This document shows positions 1-7,747 of a stretch of DNA of 64,000 nucleotides, one piece after another; position 1 is the stretch's first letter; every line of letters begins with the position of its first letter. Source of the stretch: Halobaculum sp. CBA1158 (GTDB lineage: Archaea; Halobacteriota; Halobacteria; Halobacteriales; Haloferacaceae). Location: assembly GCF_021431925.1 (NCBI RefSeq), contig NZ_CP090371.1:248001-312000 (forward strand), read 5' to 3'. Under the pieces are notes generated by a model. That model saw only the letters and a list, made by a program, of their open reading frames with translations. It was not told the DNA's origin and did no database searches. Both the position numbers and the translations under genes were made by a program.

Positions 1-96
1 CGCGGCCGTCTGGCGGTTCGGGTGACCGTCTCCGGGAGCAACAGCGGTCCCGAAATCGTCGACGGCTATTCCAATCGGCGTCCCGTCGTCGTGGTC

Positions 97-1482
97 ATGG
101 ATCGACACGAACGAGCCGCGTCGCTCGACCGGCGAGAACTCCTCCGTCGTACGGGAGCCGCGGGGACCCTCGCGGCGGTCGCCCTCCCGGGGTGTGTCGG
201 GTCCTCCGGTGCACCCCGGGCATCGACCGACGGGACGCCGTCGAGCGGACCCACGTCGACCACCTCGACCGAGCCGACCGAGCCGACTGAGGCGACCGCG
301 CCGACGGCCCTCGCGACCGACCTCGTCGCCGAGGGGTTCGACGCTCCGCTGGGGCTGGAAGCGCCCGCCGGCGTCGACGGCCGCCTGTACGTCGTCGACC
401 AGGGCGGCACGGTGACCGTCGTGAGCGGGAGCGGAGACGGGCGGTCGACGTTCCTCGACGTGACGGGGAGACTCGCCCGCGCGGGCGGCGAGATGGGGCT
501 GCTGGGCCTCGCGTTCCACCCCGAGTTCCCCGACGAGGACCGCGTTTACGTCCGGTACAGCGCCCCGCTGGGCGACGACGCGCCCGGCGAGTACAGCCAC
601 ACGTTCGCGCTCTCGGAGTTCCGCGCGACGCCCGAGGGGGCCGACCCCGACAGCGAGCGCGTCCTGCTCGAGGTCCCGGAACCGCAGCCCAATCACAACG
701 CGGGCTCGGTCGTCTTCGGCCCCGACGGTCTGCTGTACGTCGGGGTCGGCGACGGCGGCGGCGCGAACGACCGGGGGACGGGTCACGTCGAGGACTGGTA
801 CGACGCGGTCCCCGGCGGCAACGGCCAGGACCTGACCGAGAACCTCCTCGGGAGCGTCCTCCGGATCGACCCGCTCGGCGGCGACGGCGTGGGCGTCGAC
901 GGCGACGGCGACCCGTACGGGATCCCCGAGGACAATCCCCTCGTCGGGGTCGATGGCCTCGACGAGCAGTACGCGTGGGGACTCCGCAACCCCTGGCGGT
1001 TCGGCTTCGACCGCGAGACCGGCGACTTCCTCGTCGCCGACGTGGGACAAAGCGCGTACGAGGAGGTGAACCGGGTCGAACGCGGCGGCAACTACGGCTG
1101 GAACGTGCGGGAGGGGTTCCACCCGTTCGGGGCCGAGGAAGCCCCGACGGAGACGCCCGACGGCGAGCCGCTGCTCGACCCCGTGCTGGAGTACCCGCAC
1201 TCGGACGCCGAGGTGTCGGGCGTCTCGGTCATCGGCGGCTACGTCTACCGCGGCGACGCGGTCTCCGACCTCGCGGGGACGTACGTCTTCGGCGATTACC
1301 GACCCGGCGGCGACCTCTTCCTCGCGGAACCACGAGAGTCCGGGCGCTGGCCGATCCGGGCGGTGCCGACGGAGGGACTCGGCGAGGGCCTGCTGTCGTT
1401 CGGCGAGGGGCCCGACGGAGCGCTGTACGTCTGCACCGTCGGCGACGGCGGCGGCGCGGTGCGCCGGGTCGTGGACGCCTGA
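97..1482 (+). CDS. PQQ-dependent sugar (glucose/sorbosone-type) dehydrogenase, Tat lipoprotein
   Basis: Predicted secreted six-bladed beta-propeller oxidoreductase of the soluble aldose/sorbosone dehydrogenase family, which oxidises sugars with PQQ. The ATG at 97 gives an N-terminus with a twin-arginine motif (RRELLRRTG) followed by a lipobox ending in Cys (LPGC), so export by Tat and lipid anchoring outside the cell are inferred. A Ser/Thr/Pro/Glu-rich spacer of about 40 residues follows. Family motifs are visible: NHNAGSVVFGPDG, LRNPWRFGFD, and GGNYGWNVREG near the active site. An in-frame upstream start at 22 would place 25 residues before the Tat signal and is rejected. No PQQ synthesis genes lie nearby, so the cofactor source and substrate are unknown. 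Confidence 0.85.
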   Translation: MDRHERAASLDRRELLRRTGAAGTLAAVALPGCVGSSGAPRASTDGTPSSGPTSTTSTEPTEPTEATAPTALATDLVAEGFDAPLGLEAPAGVDGRLYVVDQGGTVTVVSGSGDGRSTFLDVTGRLARAGGEMGLLGLAFHPEFPDEDRVYVRYSAPLGDDAPGEYSHTFALSEFRATPEGADPDSERVLLEVPEPQPNHNAGSVVFGPDGLLYVGVGDGGGANDRGTGHVEDWYDAVPGGNGQDLTENLLGSVLRIDPLGGDGVGVDGDGDPYGIPEDNPLVGVDGLDEQYAWGLRNPWRFGFDRETGDFLVADVGQSAYEEVNRVERGGNYGWNVREGFHPFGAEEAPTETPDGEPLLDPVLEYPHSDAEVSGVSVIGGYVYRGDAVSDLAGTYVFGDYRPGGDLFLAEPRESGRWPIRAVPTEGLGEGLLSFGEGPDGALYVCTVGDGGGAVRRVVDA

Positions 1483-1501
1483 GATCGGGGGCGACCGGGA
1501 G

Positions 1502-2572
1502 TCACAGCCAGCCCTCTCGGCGGAAGTACGCGACGAGCACGACGGCGATGCCGGCCATCCCGAGCATCGTCGCGTGGTAGGCGTACGGCCACGTCAGCTC
1601 CGGCATCGTCTCGAAGTTCATGCCGAAGACGCCGGCGACGAACGTCAGCGGGAGGACGACCGTCGCGACGACGGTCAGCCGGCGCATCACCTCGTTGGTC
1701 GACTGCGAGAGTGTGTTGAGGTAGATGTCCCGCGCGCCCGCCGTGAGGTCGCGATACGTCTCGGTCAGCTCGACCAGCTGGACGAGGTGGTCGTACACGT
1801 CGCGGTAGTACTTCTCGGTCTCCCCGGCGACGTGGTCGGCGTCGCCCCGCGAGAGCGCGTTCATCGCGTCGCGCGTCGGCCACACGACACGCCGCACCGA
1901 CAGCAGCTCCCGCCGAAGCTCGTTGATCACCGGGAGGGTGTCCGGGTCGGGGGCCTCGACGACCCGCTCTTCGACGGTCTCGATGTCGTCCTCCAGCTCC
2001 TCCAGCAGGCGGAAGTAGCCGTCGACGATGCGGTCGACGACGAGATAGCCCGCGAAGTCGGGGCCGCGCGCGAGCGCCCGGCGCTCGGCCCCCGCGAGAC
2101 GCTCCCACACCGGCTCGACGGCGTCGCCGCCGTCGGTCGTCACCGTCACCAGCCAGTCGTCGCCGACGAACACGCCGACGGGTCGCGTGCGGATCTCCTC
2201 GAGGAACGTCGTCTCGCCCACCCGGAACTGTGCGGCCTTCACGAGCAGGAAGGCGTACTCCTCGAGCAGCTCCGACTTCGGGCGCGCATCGCCCAGCACG
2301 TCCTCGGCGTGCAGGGGGTGGATGCCGAACCGGTCGGTCACCTCGGCGAGGTCGCCCGTCGGATGGAGCGGTCCGCCGGATCGACCGGTCTCGTCGCCGA
2401 CGCGGTCGCTGTCGCCGATACTGCCGTCGCCGACGCGGTCGCTGTCGGCGTCGCGGTCGTCGTGCGACCCGTCAGCGTCGGCGACGTCGATCCAGACCCA
2501 GGTGGTGCCGGGGGCCGCCACGGCGGGCTCCGGCTCGTCGAAGGTGGACGCCTCGCCGTCGGTGTACGACAT
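1502..2572 (-). CDS. corA: CorA-type magnesium/divalent cation transporter
   Basis: Membrane cation channel of the CorA/2-TM-GxN family (356 residues). A cytoplasmic alpha/beta and long-helix domain is followed by two C-terminal membrane segments. The signature GMNF ends the first one and an acidic loop (ETMPELTW) follows, as in CorA. The N-terminal part carries an unusual Asp/Gly/Ser insert of about 35 residues with the repeat DSDRVGD. I chose the ATG at 2572; a GTG at 2584 would add four residues (MIRA). It lies just downstream of, and nearly overlaps, the small membrane-protein gene at 2581-2784, so the two are probably cotranscribed. Mg2+ as substrate is inferred from the family; Co2+ or Zn2+ efflux is possible. 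Confidence 0.88.
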   Translation of the reverse strand: MSYTDGEASTFDEPEPAVAAPGTTWVWIDVADADGSHDDRDADSDRVGDGSIGDSDRVGDETGRSGGPLHPTGDLAEVTDRFGIHPLHAEDVLGDARPKSELLEEYAFLLVKAAQFRVGETTFLEEIRTRPVGVFVGDDWLVTVTTDGGDAVEPVWERLAGAERRALARGPDFAGYLVVDRIVDGYFRLLEELEDDIETVEERVVEAPDPDTLPVINELRRELLSVRRVVWPTRDAMNALSRGDADHVAGETEKYYRDVYDHLVQLVELTETYRDLTAGARDIYLNTLSQSTNEVMRRLTVVATVVLPLTFVAGVFGMNFETMPELTWPYAYHATMLGMAGIAVVLVAYFRREGWL

Positions 2573-2580
2573 CGCTCGGA

Positions 2581-2784
2581 TCACGGCTCGGTCCCTCCCG
2601 TCGGCTCCGACCCGGCGTCCGTCGCGGTCCGCGATCGGCCGTACGTCACCGCCGCGAGCGTCACGCCGATCATCATTCCCGCGAGCGCCGCCTCTCGACC
2701 GGGGTACGCGGTCACGGTTCCGGCGAGGTAGCCGACCACCGAGAGCGCGGTCACCGCGATCGAGGCGAGAAACGTCCGGTCCAT
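2581..2784 (-). CDS. Small two-TM membrane protein
   Basis: A 67-residue protein that starts MDRTFLASIAV and has two hydrophobic segments (about residues 4-22 and 28-45), then a basic stretch (YGRSRTATD) and a polar tail. I do not recognise a family. Its stop codon is a few bases before the start of the CorA-like gene, which suggests cotranscription and perhaps an accessory role for the transporter (inference only). A longer reading from 2886 would run into the promoter region of the divergent gene at 2865 and is rejected. Confidence 0.6.
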   Translation of the reverse strand: MDRTFLASIAVTALSVVGYLAGTVTAYPGREAALAGMMIGVTLAAVTYGRSRTATDAGSEPTGGTEP

Positions 2785-2827
2785 GCCACCTCTCTCATCG
2801 CGGGGCTCCCTAACCGTTCGGGGGACG

Positions 2828-2842
2828 CACAACGCCCTTGTC
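2828..2842 (+). promoter_or_regulatory. Core promoter element CACAACGCCCTTGTC
   Basis: This 15-base sequence recurs without mismatch at 52100-52114. In both places its first base is exactly 37 bases before a start codon (2865 and 52137). The CCTTGT part sits where a TATA box is expected for a leaderless transcript. I infer a TATA-variant core promoter. Confidence 0.5.
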
Positions 2843-2864
2843 CTGTGATGTCGTATCTCATGGT

Positions 2865-3299
2865 ATGTCGTCCGAAGACACCGCAACTCGCGCCCCGGAC
2901 CTCGACTCCGACGAGCGCGCGGCGCTCCACTCGCTGCAGTTGGGCATCGAACACGTCTATCGGGCGTACGCCGACCTGCTCGCGTGTCACCACCGGACGG
3001 GGCACGCGATGGACCGCTTCGCCGACGCCGAGCGCCTGCTGCGTTCGGCCGGTCACGAGGCGTACGCCGACGACCTCCGCGACCGACTCCTGCCGGCCGG
3101 CGCTGTGGACGACCGGTGGACCTACGAACTGGTGACGGCCTTCAGGACGGGGCTCGTCGACGACCTCGACGCGTTCGAGTCGGCCGTTCGCGCGGACCTC
3201 GCCGACGGGGTCGACCACGTGAGCGAGCGCGCCCAGCAGCGCGCGTGGCGCGAGCGGGCGCGCTCACGGGCGTGGCGCGAGAGCGAACGGGAGCGATGA
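2865..3299 (+). CDS. Conserved acidic haloarchaeal protein of unknown function
   Basis: A 144-residue, mostly helical soluble protein starting MSSEDTATR. The middle (HSLQLGIEHVYRAYADLLACHHRTGHAMDRF, given here only as a landmark by its first residues HSLQLG) looks like a helical bundle of the kind seen in small haloarchaeal proteins. The C-terminus is Arg/Glu-rich (repeats of RAWRE) and probably disordered. The ATG at 2865 is preferred over an upstream in-frame start because the promoter element at 2828-2842 is correctly spaced from it. No function can be assigned. It is divergent from the corA pair. Confidence 0.6.
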   Translation: MSSEDTATRAPDLDSDERAALHSLQLGIEHVYRAYADLLACHHRTGHAMDRFADAERLLRSAGHEAYADDLRDRLLPAGAVDDRWTYELVTAFRTGLVDDLDAFESAVRADLADGVDHVSERAQQRAWRERARSRAWRESERER

Positions 3300-3311
3300 A
3301 AATCGGGGCGT

Positions 3312-3590
3312 TCAGTCGTCGTCGACGACGACCTCGACCGGCTCGGCCGCCTCGTCGTCGGCGTCTCCGTCGCGACTCCCCTGCTCCAGGTACAGCATGA
3401 GCCCCGCGACGACGAGCACGACCCACGACCGCCAGCTCGCGAGGTTGAGCGTGTAGCCGATGCCGAACGGCTTCTTCACCAACATTCCCTTGCCGGGCTG
3501 CCAGTACGAGGAGAGCAGGCGGCCGACGCTCGGGCGCTCGAAGTTGTACGGGATGCCGAAGAGTTCCCCCGATTGGGGTTTATCTGCCAT
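3312..3590 (-). CDS. DUF5808-type small membrane protein
   Basis: A 92-residue protein starting MADKPQSGELFG. The core LVKKPFGIGYTLNLASW matches my memory of the haloarchaeal DUF5808 family (bacterial relatives share a G-TLN motif). One transmembrane segment follows (WVVLVVAGLMLYL) and the C-terminus is very acidic (EPVEVVVDDD). The start at 3590 is preferred over 3641. A TATA-like GCGATAAA stretch lies about 30 bases upstream on the coding strand side (near 3612-3620). Function unknown. It is convergent with the gene at 2865. The following 286 bases to 3876 hold no gene I can support. Confidence 0.7.
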   Translation of the reverse strand: MADKPQSGELFGIPYNFERPSVGRLLSSYWQPGKGMLVKKPFGIGYTLNLASWRSWVVLVVAGLMLYLEQGSRDGDADDEAAEPVEVVVDDD

Positions 3591-3876
3591 GTCCACGACA
3601 ACGACGCCCCGCGATAAATCGTTTTGGCTCGCCGACGGCACCGCTCGGGCGAGCGTTTATCACCGATACCGACCCAGCCCTCCCGATGCGGTGACCATCG
3701 CGGCGCGTCGGGACGCGGATGCGAGGTCGACCGAACGGAGGCCTCGATGCGAACGGCGTCGGCCGTGAGCGCGTGCGGCCCGACGACGCGCCGACGGGAG
3801 CGACCGCGGGACCGACCGCGCCGTCGCCGGACGCTTCCCCTGCCCCGAGCACGGCCGCCGGTTCGCAATCGACCGG

Positions 3877-5562
3877 TTACTGGTAGCGACCGCGCCCCTC
3901 GACGCCGCGAAGTCGCTCCAGCACCGCGGGGTCGCCGACCGCGCGGTACCCCTCCTCGACGGCCGCGACGAGCGCGTCGGGCTCGTCGGCGGTCCCCTCG
4001 ATCGACTGCTCGAACACGTGCAGGTCCATCGCGTAGTCCTCGACGTGGTCGGAGTTGAACCCGAGGCCGAAGTCGATGCAGAAGAGGCGGTCCGCGTCGA
4101 AGTCGGTGTGTCCGTCGCTGTCGCCGACGCCGCCGGTCACGCGGACGTTCCGTGTCGTCGGGTCTCCGTGGACGATCCCCGCAGCGTGGAGTCGGGCGAG
4201 GTGTTCGCCGACGGTCCGGGCGCGCTCGACGCCGAGCGCCGCCGCCAGGTCGCGATCGCCGACGCGCTGGAGCCGCAGGGTCGCCTCGGACACATCCACG
4301 TCGTGCACGAGCGGCGTCGGGACGCCTGCCCGCCTGGCGGCCGCGAGCAGGCGCGCCTCCGCAACTGTTCGCTCGCGACGGAGCGTCGCGTCCAGTTCGG
4401 GATGGCGATACCCCTTCGGGAGCCGTCGCTTCGTCGCCGCGTCGGCGTCGACCGTGACGATCGCCTCAGCGCCGCGCAGGTCGCGGGCGTCGTCGTCCCC
4501 GGGGACGCGCGCGACCGACTCCTCCCCGTCGCGCCACGTCACCGGCACCTGGTCGGGACGGAAGTCGGGGTCGATGGCCGACTCGTCGACGGCGACGGCG
4601 TCGCCGGCGGCGGCCATCTTCGCGCCGAGCACGGCGATCATCCCCGCGTTGTCGCGGAGGAATCGCGGCTCCGGCGCGTGAAAGTCCGCGCCGCGCTCGT
4701 CGCACATCTCCGCGAGCATCTCACGGAGGCGGGCGTTCTGTCCGACGCCGCCGCCCAGCACCAGTTCGTCGGTGCCCGTCAGCGACAGCGCACGCTCGGC
4801 CACCTCGGTCAGCATCGCGAACACGTGTTCCTGCAGCGAGAAGCAGACGTCCTCGACGGGAACGCCGTCGTCGTACGCGGCCTTCGCGGCCGACATGATT
4901 CCCGAAAAGGAGAAATCCATCCCCTTCACCACGTACGGCAACTCGACGAACTCGCCCGACTTCGCGTGCTCTTCGATCTTCGGACCGCCGGGGTGGCTCC
5001 AGCCGACGTGACGGGTGAACTTGTCGAGGGCGTTGCCGACGCCGGTGTCCATCGTCTCCCCGAGCACGCGGTACCGGCCGTCGTGATACCCGAGTAGGTG
5101 CGCGTTCGCGCCCGAGGCGTTCAGACAGACCGGCGAGTCGAAGCCGGCGCGGTGGCGGCCGATCTCCAGGTGGGCGACCATGTGATTGACGCCGACCAGC
5201 GGCACGTCGAGTGTCCGCGCCAGCGCTCGCGCCGCCGTGGCGACGATCCGGAGACACGGGCCCAGTCCGGGGCCGCGCGAAAAGGCGACGGCGTCGACTG
5301 GCGAGTCGGTGGGGGAGTCGCCGGAGCCGTCGCCGTCGCTATCGCTGTCGTCGTCGTCGCCGTATTCGGTTCTCGCGTGATCCAGCGCCGTCTCGATCAC
5401 CCGCGGGATCGCCTCGCCCATGTGCTCTGCGGCCTCGCGCGGGTGAATGCCGCCGCTGTCGGGTTCGTACGGGTCCGAGTCGATGAACACGGAGTCGGTC
5501 TCGGCGTCGAACACCGCGGCGCTGGCGCACCAGGCCGTGCCCTCGACGCCGAGGACGCGCAT
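3877..5562 (-). CDS. kae1-bud32: Kae1-Bud32 fusion (KEOPS tRNA t6A synthase subunit and kinase)
   Basis: Bifunctional KEOPS component that makes N6-threonylcarbamoyladenosine at position 37 of ANN-decoding tRNAs in the cytoplasm. Residues about 1-330 are the ASKHA-fold Kae1: metal-binding HMVAH, the ATP-site segment DTGVGNALDKFTR, and LVLGGGVGQNAR. Residues about 355-561 are the Bud32 kinase: Lys-containing N-lobe, catalytic IVHGDPTTRNV, and DFGLGF in place of the DFG loop. An acidic Asp/Ser linker interrupts Kae1 near residues 70-85. The fusion is normal in halophilic and some methanogenic archaea. It starts six bases after rps24e and ends the translation operon. Confidence 0.95.
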   Translation of the reverse strand: MRVLGVEGTAWCASAAVFDAETDSVFIDSDPYEPDSGGIHPREAAEHMGEAIPRVIETALDHARTEYGDDDDSDSDGDGSGDSPTDSPVDAVAFSRGPGLGPCLRIVATAARALARTLDVPLVGVNHMVAHLEIGRHRAGFDSPVCLNASGANAHLLGYHDGRYRVLGETMDTGVGNALDKFTRHVGWSHPGGPKIEEHAKSGEFVELPYVVKGMDFSFSGIMSAAKAAYDDGVPVEDVCFSLQEHVFAMLTEVAERALSLTGTDELVLGGGVGQNARLREMLAEMCDERGADFHAPEPRFLRDNAGMIAVLGAKMAAAGDAVAVDESAIDPDFRPDQVPVTWRDGEESVARVPGDDDARDLRGAEAIVTVDADAATKRRLPKGYRHPELDATLRRERTVAEARLLAAARRAGVPTPLVHDVDVSEATLRLQRVGDRDLAAALGVERARTVGEHLARLHAAGIVHGDPTTRNVRVTGGVGDSDGHTDFDADRLFCIDFGLGFNSDHVEDYAMDLHVFEQSIEGTADEPDALVAAVEEGYRAVGDPAVLERLRGVEGRGRYQ

Positions 5563-5568
5563 CCGGCG

Positions 5569-5877
5569 TTAGGCTTCCTCTGCCTCGGCGTCCTCGTCGC
5601 CGGCGATGGCGTTGCGCTCGAGGACGTAGTCCTGCTCCACGTCGGTGGCGTGCTCGGCCGACTCGTACACCTTCGCGTAGCCGACGGTCTTGCGCATGCC
5701 GAACTTGGTGTCGAGCTCCTGAATGACGACCTCGTCGGAGCCCTTGTCGAGCTTGGCCGCCAGCGAGTCGCGGACCTGCAGGCGAGCGGGGGTGGCTTCC
5801 TCGTGACGCATCTCGAACCGGACGTCCGTCCGGTGGAGCATGGGGTTCTCCTCCTCGGAGATGATGTCGATGTCCAT
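5569..5877 (-). CDS. rps24e: Small ribosomal subunit protein eS24
   Basis: A 102-residue ribosomal protein. Recognised by the MDIDI start, the ENPMLHR motif, the KFGMRKTVGYAKVY strand, and the acidic tail typical of halophiles. Length matches archaeal eS24. TATA-like TCCTTTTCC lies about 40 bases upstream on the minus strand. In many archaea the 44-residue zinc-ribbon protein eS31 (S27ae) follows directly. Here only six bases separate this gene from kae1-bud32, so eS31 is not in its usual place. Confidence 0.95.
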   Translation of the reverse strand: MDIDIISEEENPMLHRTDVRFEMRHEEATPARLQVRDSLAAKLDKGSDEVVIQELDTKFGMRKTVGYAKVYESAEHATDVEQDYVLERNAIAGDEDAEAEEA

Positions 5878-5978
5878 GGTTCAGTTGTCAGTCAATGCAT
5901 CCGGCACCGGGAAAAGGACTTCGAAGCGCCGTGACTCCCGCCACGCCCGGCGACGCGGTGGCGTCGGCCGGCGACCGC

Positions 5979-6515
5979 TCACTCCCGCGCCACCAGTTCG
6001 AGTGCGGCCTCGGCGTCGCCGTCGAACCGCGCGAGCAACGCCCGCGCGTCCGCCGTCGTCTCGGCGGTCACGTCCACGAGCACCATCCCCTCGTCGGGCT
6101 GGCCGTAGACGACGCTCGCGCCCTCGGGGGCCGCGACGATCGCGGGGACGGTCGCGAGGTCCTCCTCGCCGGTCACGTGGATCACGACCGGCTCGTCGCT
6201 CGCGAGCGCCTCGACCAGCGACGAGAGCATCGCGCGAGAGAGCGTCGCCGGCTCGTTGTCGACCTCGATCCGGCGGCTCTCCCCGTCGAGCACGGCGGCG
6301 ATCTCCGCGCCGACGGCCTCCCGTTTGGTCTTTCCGTCGACCACCGCCACGTCGGGGTCGCGGCCGGCGACCCGGAGGTGGTAGGTGACCACGTCGCCGA
6401 CGGCGACGATCGGGTCGCCGGCCTCGGCCAGCAGGCGCTCCGTGTCGGTGTACACGGGACCCATCGGCTCTTTGAACGCGCCGCGAAGGTCGTCCGGAAG
6501 CGTGAGCAGCGTCAT
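5979..6515 (-). CDS. GTP-dependent dephospho-CoA kinase (DUF359)
   Basis: Last step of archaeal coenzyme A synthesis: GTP-dependent phosphorylation of dephospho-CoA. The 178-residue length and the conserved pieces identify the DUF359 family: LRGAFKEPMGP at the N-terminus, VGDVVTYHL, and VVDGKTKR. The family was assigned this activity in Thermococcus; here it is inferred by homology. It lies between spt4 (33 bases upstream) and rps24e (101 bases downstream), the common haloarchaeal order. Confidence 0.9.
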   Translation of the reverse strand: MTLLTLPDDLRGAFKEPMGPVYTDTERLLAEAGDPIVAVGDVVTYHLRVAGRDPDVAVVDGKTKREAVGAEIAAVLDGESRRIEVDNEPATLSRAMLSSLVEALASDEPVVIHVTGEEDLATVPAIVAAPEGASVVYGQPDEGMVLVDVTAETTADARALLARFDGDAEAALELVARE

Positions 6516-6548
6516 CGAGTACTGATCGGTATCGGCGTCGAGCCGTCG

Positions 6549-6746
6549 TTACCGGACCTTCAGCGCGTAGCTGCCCGGCTCCTGAACGTTCATCTCCGGA
6601 GCGATCTCGGACTTCTCGGGGTGCGGGATGATGACGTAGCCGGCCCAGTCCTCCGTCAGCGAGGAGGAGCCGCAGTTCTCGCACGTCTGGGCGTCGGGGC
6701 CGTTGACGAAGTGGCACTCGCGACACGCGAGGCGGTCCTCGGCCAT
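6549..6746 (-). CDS. spt4: Transcription elongation factor Spt4
   Basis: A 65-residue zinc-ribbon protein (CRECHF...CENCGS, four cysteines) with the DWAGYVIIPHPEKSEIA segment diagnostic of archaeal Spt4 (RpoE2). It binds Spt5 and keeps RNA polymerase processive. The ATG at 6746 overlaps the stop of rpo7 by one base (TAATG), so the pair is translationally coupled. A longer reading from 6803 would lie inside rpo7 and is rejected. Confidence 0.95.
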   Translation of the reverse strand: MAEDRLACRECHFVNGPDAQTCENCGSSSLTEDWAGYVIIPHPEKSEIAPEMNVQEPGSYALKVR

Positions 6747-7324
6747 TAGTTGCCCTCCGCGGGGGCCTCCTCGGCGCGTCGGCGCACGTCGGCCTCCAGC
6801 CACTCGTGCTTGCCGAGGCCGGGCTGCTTCGCCGTGAGCCCGATCTTCGAGTCGCGGGGGTTGCGCTCGTCGATGGACTTCGTGACCACCCGCACGCGGA
6901 CGGCGTCGTCGACGCCGAGCGTGTCGTCCGACTCCGTGGAGGCGAGCTGCTGGTTCTCGCCGTCGTACGCGAGGTACTCGTCGGAGATCTGCGAGACGTG
7001 CAGCAGGCCGTCAACGGGGCCGATACCGACGAAGGCACCGAACTCCACGACCTCGACGACGTTGCCGTCGACGACCTCCTGCATGTCCGGATCGAAGGTC
7101 ACGGCGTCGAACTCCGCCTGGTAGTAGACGCCCGGTCTGTTCGGGAGGACCGCGCCGTCGCCGATGTCTTGGACCTCGATGACGCTGACAACGCTGCCGA
7201 CGTCCTCGTCCATGCGTCCCTCCAACTTGTCCTGTAAGAGCTTGCGGACGCGGTCGCGGCTCACGTCCGCCAGATGCTCCGGCGGGACCTCGACCGTGTC
7301 CTTGAGTCGTACCCGTTTGTACAT
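6746..7324 (-). CDS. rpo7: DNA-directed RNA polymerase subunit Rpo7 (E')
   Basis: RNA polymerase stalk subunit that pairs with Rpo4 and binds emerging RNA. The N-terminal tip domain (MYKRVRLKDTVEVPPEHL) is followed by an S1/OB domain (NVVEVVEFGAFVGIGPVDGLLHVSQ). The 192-residue length is normal for the family. It starts one base after the PIN-domain gene's stop region (7326) and overlaps spt4, inside the aIF2 gamma operon. Confidence 0.95.
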   Translation of the reverse strand: MYKRVRLKDTVEVPPEHLADVSRDRVRKLLQDKLEGRMDEDVGSVVSVIEVQDIGDGAVLPNRPGVYYQAEFDAVTFDPDMQEVVDGNVVEVVEFGAFVGIGPVDGLLHVSQISDEYLAYDGENQQLASTESDDTLGVDDAVRVRVVTKSIDERNPRDSKIGLTAKQPGLGKHEWLEADVRRRAEEAPAEGN

Positions 7325-7325
7325 G

Positions 7326-7733
7326 CTATGGTTCTGTTACCGCGAGTGTGTTCGCGCCCCTTAAACCGATTACGCGTACGCCCCGAGCGAGGAGGCGCTC
7401 GCGCAGGGGGCGGTCGTTCGTGACGACGTAGCCGTCGAACTCCCCGCCGGCGTCGGTGCCGGAGTCGGCACCGCCGGAGGCGAGTTCGACGACCGCGTCG
7501 TCTGCGTACGATTCAGTAGTGGCGACGACCCGGCACCGCTCGACGAGGTCGTGGCCGACCGAGGCGGCCGTCGCCTCCGCGCCGGAGCCGTCGGCCGCCA
7601 GCTTCTCCAGTTCGGCGACGACCGCCTCCGGGGTGACGAGCTCGGGGTCGTCGAGGAGTCGGTCGAGTTCCTCGAACACGCGAACGTCGCACTCGACCGG
7701 CATCATGAGCGCGTTCGTGTCGAGGACAACCAT
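7326..7733 (-). CDS. PIN-domain protein (Fcf1/Utp24-like putative endoribonuclease)
   Basis: A 135-residue single PIN domain. Acidic metal ligands are visible in VVLDTNALMMP (N-terminal Asp), PEAVVAELEKL (Glu) and YVVTNDRPLRERL (Asp). In archaea this gene sits conservedly between aIF2 gamma and rpo7 and resembles eukaryotic Fcf1/Utp24, which cuts pre-rRNA, so an rRNA-processing role is inferred. I used the ATG at 7733; a GTG at 7739 adds two residues. It is 14 bases from aIF2 gamma and two bases from rpo7. A Gly/Ala/Ser-rich loop is inserted at about residues 86-99. Confidence 0.88.
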   Translation of the reverse strand: MVVLDTNALMMPVECDVRVFEELDRLLDDPELVTPEAVVAELEKLAADGSGAEATAASVGHDLVERCRVVATTESYADDAVVELASGGADSGTDAGGEFDGYVVTNDRPLRERLLARGVRVIGLRGANTLAVTEP

Positions 7734-7747
7734 CGTCACCGGATCTG

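Noticed and set aside
3591-3876. Small frames in the gap before kae1-bud32, including a search for eS31
   Set aside because: They are Arg/Gly/Pro-rich with no paired cysteines and no promoter.
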